This document shows positions 1-7,952 of a stretch of DNA of 26,872 bases, piece by piece. Source of the stretch: WVZL01 sp041862375. GTDB lineage: Bacteria; Acidobacteriota; Aminicenantia; Aminicenantales; Aminicenantaceae. The position numbers were made by a program, and so were the translations under genes. The first letter of the stretch is position 1; the number at the start of each line of letters is the position of its first letter. Under the pieces are notes generated by a model. The model was not told the origin of the DNA, did not search any database, and saw only the letters and a program-made list of their open reading frames with translations. The DNA lies in assembly GCA_041862375.1 (NCBI GenBank), contig JBGVTE010000036.1:1-26872 (forward strand), written 5' to 3'.

Positions 1-132
1 ATCTCTTAAGGAAGGGCATTAATCTATTTGTTTTCAATGAGATTGCCACGCTCTCTTTGATCGCTCGCAATGACAATGGAACTGCCTTTTTCGAACATTT
101 CTTTTAATCCCGTCACTTTGGGACAAACTCAA
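1..132. repeat. Partial copy of palindromic MITE-like repeat (left edge)
   Basis: This stretch matches 2916-3047 over about 132 bases with three differences (positions 58, 96 and 107), each T here and C in the other copy. The window starts inside the repeat, so its left arm is missing. It holds the right half of the inner palindrome (39-74) and the right outer terminal inverted repeat (about 107-132). It lies downstream of iorB in the same orientation as the complete copy upstream of iorA. Confidence 0.9.
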
Positions 133-227
133 AAATTGATAAATCAGAAGTGGTTAAGGGACGCAACAGGAAAAATTCCTCATAGGGCAAAGTTTATCTA
201 GAGGCTTCTCATCAATGAATCCGATAA

Positions 228-797
228 TTATGCGGCCTCTTGCACCAATTTGCCTTCTTTCATGCCCGCATCAAAGGCTCTTAGATTTTGGATGCAGTTT
301 TTCTTCCTGCTGACTGATTCCAGAACTTCTCTTAAATCTTTGTATTTAAACGGAACCAGCCCTGTCCCCACAGAGTAACCTATAAGTACAATATTGGCAG
401 CAACAATAGAGCCTATTTGGCTTGCAATTCCACTTGCATCACATGTTTTTACAATTATTCTTTGTTTTTTCAGGTAATCCATGACTTTTTTATCGAATGA
501 ATCAGGATTTGATAGATTTGCGAAACACCTGCCTCCGCTTTTCAAGAATTTTAGGGTTCTGTAGGTTTCATCCTTTTCAAGAGAATACAGGAAGTCAGCA
601 GTGCCTGTTCTAATCATAGGGCTTTCGAAATTGCCTAGTTTCAGGTGAGCTATTACTGAGCCGCCTCTTTGGCTCATCCCATGAGTTTCTGAACCCATTA
701 CATTGAGATTCAATTTTAGGCCTAACTCAGAAAATAATTTTGAAGCAAACAATATCCCCTGTCCACCTAATCCAGCCAGTATGATCTGTACTTTCAT
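228..797 (-). CDS. iorB: Indolepyruvate:ferredoxin oxidoreductase, beta subunit
   Basis: This is the small subunit of the enzyme that oxidatively decarboxylates aryl-pyruvates such as indolepyruvate to aryl-acetyl-CoA, reducing ferredoxin in the cytoplasm. The 189-aa protein matches the usual IorB length and the pyruvate-ferredoxin oxidoreductase gamma-type fold. Its N-terminus carries a glycine-rich GLGGQG motif (residues 9-14), followed by GSETHGMSQRGG (35-46), characteristic of the family. It lies 47 bp downstream of iorA on the same strand, so the two are very probably co-transcribed. The enzyme is typical of anaerobes that ferment or synthesise aromatic amino acids. A related 2-oxoacid oxidoreductase specificity cannot be excluded, but pairing with a full-length IorA makes this assignment firm. 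Confidence 0.93.
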   Translation of the reverse strand: MKVQIILAGLGGQGILFASKLFSELGLKLNLNVMGSETHGMSQRGGSVIAHLKLGNFESPMIRTGTADFLYSLEKDETYRTLKFLKSGGRCFANLSNPDSFDKKVMDYLKKQRIIVKTCDASGIASQIGSIVAANIVLIGYSVGTGLVPFKYKDLREVLESVSRKKNCIQNLRAFDAGMKEGKLVQEAA

Positions 798-844
798 TGC
801 TGATTAAGACCTCATATATTTTATCTATTAATAGATGACGTCAT

Positions 845-2734
845 TTAAGCGTTTTTACTAAGAGGAACAATAGCACTCCGCGCACAGGTATTCATGCAGA
901 CTCCGCAGTCTACACATAACGTTCGGTCTATATCGACGCGGTTTTTTTCGCTATCTGAGTAAAGTGCGGGGCATTCAAAAAAATCTATGCAGTACCTGCA
1001 GTTGTTGCAGTCATCAGTAATTTCTACCTTTACAGAATTTTCTCTGAGTACTTCTGGATAGCGTATAAGGCAGGGATACCTGGCAATAATTACAGCTATC
1101 CCCCCGTCACTTCTCTGAGTATATTCTCTGGCCTTTTTGAGAAGGTTTATGAGCTTTTTTACCTCATAAGGATTTACAGCCTTAATCCATTGGACTCCGC
1201 ATCCTCTAATCAATGTCTCGAGTTTTATTTTCCTTCCCTGGCTGCCATCGGCTGTAATTCCTAAGCCCGGGGTAGGCTGCATACCAGTCATGGCTGTTAT
1301 TTCATTGTCCAGAATCACTAAAATAAATCTTGCATTATTGTAAACAGCGCTCAGGAGTGATGATGTTCCTGCATGATAAAATGTAGAATCGCCCATAGTT
1401 GCTACTATAGGAATGTCTTTTTTATCCTGATGATAAGCTTGATAGAATCCACTTGCCAATGTAATTCCAGCACCCATATCTATAACAGTATCCACTGCTT
1501 TAAGATTAAGGCCTAGAGTATAACAACCTATATCACTTGTATAGATAGCTTTTGGGAGTGCTTTTTTAATGGCAAAAAAAGCAGCTCTTTCTGGACAGCC
1601 AGCGCATAATGTAGGTCTTCGAACAGAAATCTTAAGCTTTTCTATCAATCTATCGAGTTTTTCGTCTGAGCTTTTTTCTAAATCTGTAATCTTCATATCG
1701 CTTAAAACTTTTGCCAGAATATCATGAATCACTTCAGGAATGAGTTCTCCCTGTTGAGGAACGTGGCCGGTGAGCCTTCCCAGCACTCTGCTTTTATCGA
1801 TTATTTGAGACTCGATAACAGCGTCAGTCTCCTCGATCACTAAAACCTTCTTATGTTTCTTTATAAACTTTGCAACTCTTTTTTGAGGGAGGGGATGAGG
1901 CGTTCCGATTTTCAGGACATTAATAATACCTTTCAAATTCAATTCTTGGAGAATATCCATCAGTATGGCAAAACTTACACTGCAGGTTATGATACCCAGC
2001 GACACATCACGTCCTCTCCCTAGCTCAAAGTTCCATCTCGTGTTTTGTTCAAATCTTTTTTGGATTTTCTGGAGAGTCTCATTAAGCTGTTTATGCAGAA
2101 CTAGCCTGTATCGTGGAGTAGCTGCCCAGCGCTGTGGATTTCTTTTGAAATTTGCTCGTCTGTCAAGAATCTCAGGGGAAAAGAATTTAATGCTCTGCTT
2201 GGCATGGGAAACTCGTATTGTCGGGCGTAAAAGCACAGGGATCTGAAATGTCTCTGAAAGCTCGAAAGCTTCCTTTACCATTTCTTTTGCTTCCCGGGGA
2301 GTTGATGGATCATAGACAGGCACTTTTGCAAACAGGGCAAAGAAGCGGGAATCTTGTTCTGTCTGTGAGCTGTGAGGTCCAGGATCATCGCAGCTAATTA
2401 TGACCATTCCACCTATAACTCCTGTATAAGCTGAGCTCATCAGAGAATCAGAGGCAACATTGAGCCCAACTTGTTTCATGGCCACTGCTGATCTCTTACC
2501 CGCTAAGCTCGCTGCAAGAGCGTTATCATAGGCTACCTTTTCGTTTGCAGACCATTCAATGTATGTATTCAAGCCCAGTTCCTTTTTAAATGCCGCTACT
2601 GCAGGAATGATTTCAGAGCTGGGTGTGCCAGGATATGAGGTGACTACATGGCATCCGGCTTCAATGATCCCCCTCGCTATGGCAACATTTCCCAGTAATA
2701 CCCTCGTTTCTTCTTCCTGGCCAATTTTTCTCAT
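845..2734 (-). CDS. iorA: Indolepyruvate:ferredoxin oxidoreductase, alpha subunit
   Basis: This is the large subunit, carrying thiamine diphosphate and iron-sulfur clusters, that makes aryl-acetyl-CoA and reduced ferredoxin with IorB. At 629 aa it has the normal length. The N-terminal pyrimidine-binding domain is followed by a middle domain and a TPP-binding domain (GDSTFYHAGT, then a DNE motif). Near residue 378 there is a CAGCPER motif. The C-terminus is a ferredoxin-like tail with cysteines at 576, 579, 582, 588 and 607, 610, 613, 617, enough for two 4Fe-4S clusters, as in known IorA proteins. I see no Shine-Dalgarno sequence before the ATG; the arm of an inverted repeat begins 8 bp upstream of the start codon. 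It is the first gene of the iorAB operon. Confidence 0.95.
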   Translation of the reverse strand: MRKIGQEEETRVLLGNVAIARGIIEAGCHVVTSYPGTPSSEIIPAVAAFKKELGLNTYIEWSANEKVAYDNALAASLAGKRSAVAMKQVGLNVASDSLMSSAYTGVIGGMVIISCDDPGPHSSQTEQDSRFFALFAKVPVYDPSTPREAKEMVKEAFELSETFQIPVLLRPTIRVSHAKQSIKFFSPEILDRRANFKRNPQRWAATPRYRLVLHKQLNETLQKIQKRFEQNTRWNFELGRGRDVSLGIITCSVSFAILMDILQELNLKGIINVLKIGTPHPLPQKRVAKFIKKHKKVLVIEETDAVIESQIIDKSRVLGRLTGHVPQQGELIPEVIHDILAKVLSDMKITDLEKSSDEKLDRLIEKLKISVRRPTLCAGCPERAAFFAIKKALPKAIYTSDIGCYTLGLNLKAVDTVIDMGAGITLASGFYQAYHQDKKDIPIVATMGDSTFYHAGTSSLLSAVYNNARFILVILDNEITAMTGMQPTPGLGITADGSQGRKIKLETLIRGCGVQWIKAVNPYEVKKLINLLKKAREYTQRSDGGIAVIIARYPCLIRYPEVLRENSVKVEITDDCNNCRYCIDFFECPALYSDSEKNRVDIDRTLCVDCGVCMNTCARSAIVPLSKNA

Positions 2735-2741
2735 CTTATTT

Positions 2742-2845
2742 AAAAAAGGGACAGGCTATTTTTTTTGTAAATAACAATTTTTGTCATTATCTATGATTGC
2801 GTATAGCAATGCTTCTTTTCCAAAAAAGTAGCCTGTTCCTTTTTT
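2742..2845. repeat. Inverted repeat next to the iorA start
   Basis: Arms at 2742-2767 and 2821-2845 pair with two mismatches and one indel; the shared core is ACAGGCTA on one side and TAGCCTG on the other. The arms enclose about 53 bp. The element abuts the larger repeat at 2856-3047 and ends 8 bp upstream of the iorA start codon. A related core, GGGGTCAGGCTTTC, occurs at 6874-6887, which suggests a dispersed family. Confidence 0.7.
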
Positions 2846-2855
2846 ATCTTTTTTA

Positions 2856-3047
2856 TTGATTTTGTCCAAAAGTGACGGGATGCCTTGTCATTGCGAAGAG
2901 CGAAGCGATGAAGCAATCTCTTAAGGAAGGGCATTAATCTATTTGTTTTCAATGAGATTGCCACGCTCTCTTCGATCGCTCGCAATGACAATGGAACTGC
3001 CTTTTCCGAACACTTCTTTTAATCCCGTCACTTTGGGACAAACTCAA
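2856..3047. repeat. Complete MITE-like element with nested inverted repeats
   Basis: The element has 26-bp outer terminal inverted repeats at 2856-2881 and 3022-3047, matching at 24 of 26 positions around TTTGTCC and AGTGACGGGAT. Inside is a second, imperfect palindrome, 2887-2920 with 2954-2989, whose arms both begin GTCATTGCGA and end CAATCTC. It has no credible coding capacity. Non-autonomous elements of this GTCATTGCGA...GCAATCTC type are, to my knowledge, dispersed in many uncultivated bacterial genomes. A partial second copy occupies 1-132. Confidence 0.85.
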
Positions 3048-3173
3048 ATATATAAATAAAACTGTCCCCGATCTTTGTTCGCAGCGGAGGACTTCAGCTC
3101 AAAGTGATAATATCCTGATTATAGCTTTAATGCAACTTTTTAGAAATAAGCTCGTTTACTAAATGTAGGTTCA

Positions 3174-3202
3174 TTGAATTTTTTTTTTAAGTATGTTAAT
3201 TT
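3174..3202 (+). promoter_or_regulatory. Possible sigma70-type promoter of degQ-dapF
   Basis: TTGAAT (3174-3179) and TAATTT (3197-3202) are separated by 17 bp and lie just upstream of the degQ ribosome binding site AGGAGAAAGG (3217-3226). The boxes are acceptable rather than strong and the whole region is AT-rich. Confidence 0.4.
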
Positions 3203-3229
3203 TATTTAAAGCCTTTAGGAGAAAGGAAA

Positions 3230-4738
3230 ATGAAAAAGTACTTTATAATTTCTATGATAAGCTTCTTCGTTGGAGCCTTCCTAAGTGCCCTACTTTTTGT
3301 GTATTTACCGGAAAAAAGCGCTCAGGAAAACTTCTCAGATGAATCATCTTCTTTTTCTTTCACTTCCCCACTCTATGCTTCATCATCTGCTCAGGTAAAG
3401 CCCGATCTGGATTTTGTTCGAATATCAGAAAAGGTTGGTCCTGCTGTTGTAAAAATTGAAAGTGATAAAGTTGAGAAGGTAAGAGTCCGTGGTTTCGGTG
3501 ATGATTTTTTTTCTGATCCATTCGAAGATTTTTGGGATAGATTCTTCGGACGCCCCCGCGAAAGAGAACGAGAATACCGTTCGCGAGCCCAAGGTACAGG
3601 CTTTTTTATAGACTCAGAAGGATACCTGCTGACGAATAATCATATTGTCGAGAATGCTGTGAAAGTTACTGTTTTCACTATCGAGGGTAAAGAATACACA
3701 GCTAAAACTATCGGCACAGATCCAAAGACTGACCTGGCCCTATTGAAAGTTAAGGCAAAGAATTTACCTTTTGTAGAGATGGGAAATTCTGCAAGCCTGC
3801 GCGTAGGAGAATGGGTTTTAGCTATCGGAAATCCCTTCGGGATGGAGCATACCATAACGGCTGGCATTGTTAGTGCAAAAGGCAGACAGCTCGGTGTTGG
3901 CCTGAATACACCCGAGTATCAAGATTTTATCCAAACTGATGCAGCTATCAACAGAGGAAATAGCGGCGGTCCGTTGGTGAACATGAGGGCAGAAATCATA
4001 GGAATCACAAGCAATATCCTGACTCCTTCAGGAGGGAACATCGGAATTGGCTTCGCCATCCCTTCCAATCTAGCAAAAAAAGTAGTGAAACAACTGAAAG
4101 AAAAAGGAAGAGTTATACGAGGTTACTTGGGAGTTGGAATTCAACCAATTACTGAAGATTCCCTGAAGGCTCTAAACTTAAAATCGAAACGAGGAGCTTT
4201 AGTTGCATCAGTCGAGCCAGGAAAACCTGCTGAAAAGGCGGGATTTAAACGATACGATGTTATTATCGAAGTCAATGGCCAGCCTATTAATGATGAAAAT
4301 GACTTAAGGTTTAAAATAGCTGATATCGATCCTGGAACAAAAGTCAACATTAAAGTAATCAGAGATGGAAAGGAAAAGATTTTAACTCCGACTATCATAG
4401 AATTGGAACCCGAAGTGGAAAAAGAAGCAGCAAAAGATACAGGTAAAGATTTGGGTATATCAGTCACAGCTATGACTTCACGACTTGCCAGAAGGTACGG
4501 CTACAGAACTCAAGAAGGACTATTAGTTACTGAAGTCCGCAGGTATAGCGAAGCAGAAAGAAAGGGAATAAAAGCTGGAGATATAATATTAGAGGTGAAC
4601 AGGAAAGAAGTTATATCAGTTAAAGAATTGGAAAATATTATGAAAAAAACAGAATCTGGAGATGCTATCATAGTCCTTGTCCGAAGAGAGCAAAATGGAG
4701 AAATCCAAGATTCTATTCTAACCTTAAGGATTCCCTAG
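3230..4738 (+). CDS. degQ: DegQ/HtrA-family envelope serine protease
   Basis: This is a trypsin-like protease/chaperone that handles misfolded proteins in the periplasm. The 502-aa protein has an N-terminal hydrophobic segment (about residues 4-26) acting as signal peptide or membrane anchor. The protease domain shows the catalytic triad in its usual motifs: H138 in TNNHIV, D168 in TDLALLKV and S245 in NRGNSGGPLV. Two PDZ domains follow (about 290-375 and 405-495), as in DegP/DegQ/MucD. A charged stretch rich in Arg and Glu (about 107-119) fills the LA-loop position. The start is set by AGGAG 8 bp upstream. Its stop codon directly abuts the dapF start, so the two genes are likely co-transcribed. 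Calling it DegQ rather than DegP or MucD is a matter of convention. Confidence 0.93.
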   Translation: MKKYFIISMISFFVGAFLSALLFVYLPEKSAQENFSDESSSFSFTSPLYASSSAQVKPDLDFVRISEKVGPAVVKIESDKVEKVRVRGFGDDFFSDPFEDFWDRFFGRPREREREYRSRAQGTGFFIDSEGYLLTNNHIVENAVKVTVFTIEGKEYTAKTIGTDPKTDLALLKVKAKNLPFVEMGNSASLRVGEWVLAIGNPFGMEHTITAGIVSAKGRQLGVGLNTPEYQDFIQTDAAINRGNSGGPLVNMRAEIIGITSNILTPSGGNIGIGFAIPSNLAKKVVKQLKEKGRVIRGYLGVGIQPITEDSLKALNLKSKRGALVASVEPGKPAEKAGFKRYDVIIEVNGQPINDENDLRFKIADIDPGTKVNIKVIRDGKEKILTPTIIELEPEVEKEAAKDTGKDLGISVTAMTSRLARRYGYRTQEGLLVTEVRRYSEAERKGIKAGDIILEVNRKEVISVKELENIMKKTESGDAIIVLVRREQNGEIQDSILTLRIP

Positions 4739-5587
4739 GTGATATTTACCAAAGTCCATTCTTTGGGCAATGATTTTCTGATTATTGACCAAAAGAAAAC
4801 TCCAGAAGTTTCCGACATAAGTGAGTTTGCTCAGAAAATATGCGATCGCCATATTGGAGTAGGGGCAGATGGTTTGCTCCTTATATCTGTTAAGAACAAA
4901 TCAAAGGGCCATGCCAGTTTCAGGATATTCAATGCTGATGGAACAGAAGCTGAAATCTCAGGTAACGGGCTCCGATGTGCAGCAGCTTCTCTCTATTATC
5001 ACCGAAAAATAGAATCCCCTCAAATTCTTTTCTTAACAACTGCAGGCAATAGAGAATGCGATCTTATCGAGCAAAATAATAATCTCTTCCAGATCAATAT
5101 TGAAATGGGAATTCCCACTCTCTCCTCTACAGATATCCCATTTGATGATGGAACTTTCCATGAAGAAATCATAGATTACCCTCTCTCCATCAATCAAAAA
5201 ATTTATCCTGTAACAATAGTATCTCTTGGCAATCCCCATTGTGCAGTCTTTGTCGACCGCTTTCCTGCTCGTATTGAATGGCATCAGATTGGAAGGGAAA
5301 TCGAATCTCACCCTTTTTTCCCGAATAGAACAAACGTGGAATTTATTAGAGTACTCAATAAAGAGGAAATTGAAGTTCTCTTCTGGGAAAGAGGAGTTGG
5401 CGAGACCCTCTCATCAGGAAGCGGTGCCTGTGCTTCTGCTGTGGCTTCGATCTTGAAAAAATTTACTGAGAAAAAAGTGAAGGTAAAAACAAGTATGGGT
5501 GAGCTCACGGTAGAGTGGGAAAAGGAGAAGGTGTTCCAAATAGGCCCAGCTGAGATTGTCTTCGAAGGCTCTTTGCTCTCTACTTAA
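4739..5587 (+). CDS. dapF: Diaminopimelate epimerase
   Basis: The enzyme interconverts LL- and meso-diaminopimelate, the last step before lysine and the peptidoglycan cross-linking residue. The 282-aa protein has both catalytic cysteines in family motifs: C80 in SGNGLRC and C231 in SSGSGACASA. The N-terminal HSLGNDF and central GNPHCAVF motifs are also present. Translation starts at GTG immediately after the degQ stop codon, with only a weak TAAGGA upstream, so translational coupling is likely. It converges on the porin gene, with 20 bp between stop codons. The gene implies meso-DAP peptidoglycan and lysine synthesis. Confidence 0.96.
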   Translation: MIFTKVHSLGNDFLIIDQKKTPEVSDISEFAQKICDRHIGVGADGLLLISVKNKSKGHASFRIFNADGTEAEISGNGLRCAAASLYYHRKIESPQILFLTTAGNRECDLIEQNNNLFQINIEMGIPTLSSTDIPFDDGTFHEEIIDYPLSINQKIYPVTIVSLGNPHCAVFVDRFPARIEWHQIGREIESHPFFPNRTNVEFIRVLNKEEIEVLFWERGVGETLSSGSGACASAVASILKKFTEKKVKVKTSMGELTVEWEKEKVFQIGPAEIVFEGSLLST

Positions 5588-5607
5588 ACACCCTCAGCTA
5601 AAAAACA

Positions 5608-6795
5608 TCAAAGAGAAAAAGTTATTCCCAAGCCAAGAATAAAGACATCGAGGTCATACTTTTCAGGAAGGGTGAAACCAGATAAACGTTTCTCTCTCTC
5701 TTTCCCTAGAGCATAGATATAGGTGAAGTCAATCTGCATCTTTCCTGCTCTATAGCCTATTCCTCCAACAATAGAGATCTTGTCAACATCTATGTTTGTT
5801 ATACTCAGAGTTTCCTCAGGGGAAGCAGAACGGTCAATGCCCATTCCTGCACGCAGGGCAATCCCCTGGGGAAGCACATATTCAAATCCTGCCCTCCAGA
5901 TGAGAATGTTTTTAAAATCCAGCTTCTCGTCTACTTTCATATCCCCAGTAAGGGGGATGTTTTTTATCGTCTTTTCAACTTTATCAAGAGTTGACCACAT
6001 GGTGTACTGAGCACTCGTGGAGAAGAGGAAATTATCAGTTATTCGGTAGGAAAGGCCAACCTCTATGTCCCAGGGAAGATTAAAGCTCGTTTCTGAATCC
6101 AAGTTTAATTTATAGCCTTCATAATCCATAGAACATATTCCAGAAATATTCATCTTGGTTGGTCCCCTGATACTCATTCCAATGCCAACTTTTTCGTTCG
6201 GTCTGAACATAAGTCCAAAACCAGCAGAAAGAGCTGTTCCGCTTTCTTCTGTACACATTGATCCAAAATATAACATTTCTGTATTAACCTTTAACATGGC
6301 TCTGTAATAGTAAATGTTGAAACCAAGAGATAATTTTTCGGAAACTTGATAGGCTAAAGTCGGAGTAAGAGAATAAATACCAAGAACAGATTTTAAAGGA
6401 TAGCCAAGATCGTTCTTTTTCCAGTCAACTCCACCGCCAGCATAAGGAACAAACATCCCGAACCCGAGAGTTATCTTTTCGCTCGTCCTGTAGGTTATAA
6501 ATACCTGCGGCAGAGGATTATTGTACTTACTATTGATTTTTGCACCTGAGGGCATTGTGTATTGATGGGTGGGCCAAACATAGAAGCCATCAATAGAAAA
6601 ATTGAAGTCGCTTCTTTGAAAAACAAGTCCAGCAGGATTATGGAAGATAGCGCTCGGGTCATCAGCCACAGCAGTAAAGGCTCCTCCCAATCCCAGAGCT
6701 CGACAGCCCATGAGAGTATTGTTCCATCCTCCTGCCCATAAAGAATATCCAGTCAGGAGAATAGCAATTGTTAGAATAGCCCCTTTTTTTGCCAT
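5608..6795 (-). CDS. OmpP1/FadL-family outer membrane protein
   Basis: This is a predicted outer-membrane beta-barrel of the FadL/TodX type, which lets hydrophobic compounds cross the outer membrane. The 395-aa protein has a signal peptide (residues 1 to about 22). The mature start contains GCRALGLGGAFTAVADDPSA followed by IFHNPAGL, the hallmark of the family. The rest alternates short polar and hydrophobic strands and ends in a strand finishing GLGITFSL, consistent with barrel insertion. The start has a perfect AGGAGG ribosome binding site. It has its own promoter (6843-6869), separate from the lon-thiL run upstream. The substrate is unknown; members in uncultivated phyla need not be fatty-acid transporters. 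Confidence 0.85.
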   Translation of the reverse strand: MAKKGAILTIAILLTGYSLWAGGWNNTLMGCRALGLGGAFTAVADDPSAIFHNPAGLVFQRSDFNFSIDGFYVWPTHQYTMPSGAKINSKYNNPLPQVFITYRTSEKITLGFGMFVPYAGGGVDWKKNDLGYPLKSVLGIYSLTPTLAYQVSEKLSLGFNIYYYRAMLKVNTEMLYFGSMCTEESGTALSAGFGLMFRPNEKVGIGMSIRGPTKMNISGICSMDYEGYKLNLDSETSFNLPWDIEVGLSYRITDNFLFSTSAQYTMWSTLDKVEKTIKNIPLTGDMKVDEKLDFKNILIWRAGFEYVLPQGIALRAGMGIDRSASPEETLSITNIDVDKISIVGGIGYRAGKMQIDFTYIYALGKEREKRLSGFTLPEKYDLDVFILGLGITFSL

Positions 6796-6842
6796 GGAAT
6801 CCTCCTTTTAACTCAACTGCGTATTTGGATTCTTACTATTGA

Positions 6843-6869
6843 ATTATAAAAAGTAAACACATTTGTCAA
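6843..6869 (-). promoter_or_regulatory. Sigma70-type promoter of the OmpP1/FadL-like gene
   Basis: On the minus strand TTGACA (6864-6869) is followed by a perfect TATAAT (6843-6848) with a 15-bp spacer, or by TAATTC with 17 bp. It sits about 50 bp upstream of the start codon and its AGGAGG. Confidence 0.6.
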
Positions 6870-6937
6870 GTGGGGTCAGGCTTTCATAACTTTTATAATT
6901 TGAAACAGGTGGTTAAAAATTCCTATCTAGCAGGTCT

Positions 6938-7924
6938 TCAAGTCTTGCTTTTTTTAAAGTGCTGGTAACCTTGAATCTCCAAAGGTTTTCGTTTCCCTCT
7001 GCGATCAACTGTCAGAATCCTCTTTTCTTTAATAATCTTTCCTATGAAAGTTATTCTATATTTCTTTTTTAGTTTCTCAATAGAATCCAAACTGTGAGAA
7101 GGCACAGTGAAAAGAAGCTGATAGTCTTCGCCTCCATGAAGAGCCAATCTGTATGGTCGTTTCTGGAATCGGTTAATTTCTGGAGAAAGTGGCAGTTTAT
7201 CCACGTATATTTCTGCACCTACTCCACTCTCTTTACAGAGATGATGTAAATCCACAGACAGCCCATCACTCACATCTATCATGGAAGAAGCCGCATTAAA
7301 ACGAGATAGCTCGCTACCCAAAGAGACCGGAGGACAAGGATCTAGAAATGCTTTTAAAAAGACATCTGCCCTTTCGTCGTCACCCAGCCTGTATCCCTTC
7401 TTCAGAAGGATTAATCCCTGTGCAGCATCACCGAGAGAACCAGAAACAAAGATAAGATGTTCCTCCTCAGCACCATTCCTCTGGATTATTTTTTTCCCCT
7501 CCCCGATTACTGATACAGATATCGAAATTCTTTTTGATTCCGAAACATCTCCCCCTACCAGAGAAACTCCTTGCTCATCAGCTGCAGATTTAAATCCAGA
7601 TAAGTATTCTTTGAGCCAATCTGGATCCGTTTTTGGAGGCAGTCCCAATCCGAGCAATGAATATTTTGAAACTCCACCCATGGCAGCTATGTCGCTTAAG
7701 TTTACATACAGGCTTTTACGTCCTAAAAGGTATGGCGGATGAAGATTCACGAGAAAATGGACGCCTTCAAGAAGTACGTCCTTGGTTACGATTAAATGTT
7801 TCTTCCCGAACTTAATAACAGCAGCATCGTCTCCGATTCCTACAATAACTTCCGGGGATAGCTCGGAGTATTCTCTCCTGATTGCTGATATTAATTCTTC
7901 TTCCTCTAATGTTTTTAGCTTCAT
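6938..7924 (-). CDS. thiL: Thiamine-monophosphate kinase
   Basis: The enzyme phosphorylates thiamine monophosphate to thiamine diphosphate, the cofactor needed by IorA in this same window. The 328-aa protein has normal ThiL length and the AIR-synthase-like fold. Motifs seen include GIGDDAAV (residues 29-36) for Mg-ATP, a GGDVSES stretch and DVSDGLSVDL in the C-terminal half. It is the last gene of the minus-strand run, 28 bp after lon, and no Shine-Dalgarno sequence precedes its ATG, so it probably depends on upstream transcription. No other thiamine genes are nearby. Confidence 0.93.
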   Translation of the reverse strand: MKLKTLEEEELISAIRREYSELSPEVIVGIGDDAAVIKFGKKHLIVTKDVLLEGVHFLVNLHPPYLLGRKSLYVNLSDIAAMGGVSKYSLLGLGLPPKTDPDWLKEYLSGFKSAADEQGVSLVGGDVSESKRISISVSVIGEGKKIIQRNGAEEEHLIFVSGSLGDAAQGLILLKKGYRLGDDERADVFLKAFLDPCPPVSLGSELSRFNAASSMIDVSDGLSVDLHHLCKESGVGAEIYVDKLPLSPEINRFQKRPYRLALHGGEDYQLLFTVPSHSLDSIEKLKKKYRITFIGKIIKEKRILTVDRRGKRKPLEIQGYQHFKKSKT

Positions 7925-7952
7925 AAATTGGAAAACAGATAAGATGAGCTTG

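Noticed and set aside
2791..2991. 66-codon minus-strand open frame upstream of iorA
   Set aside because: It runs through the two inverted-repeat elements, so its sequence is explained by the repeats, and it resembles no protein family.
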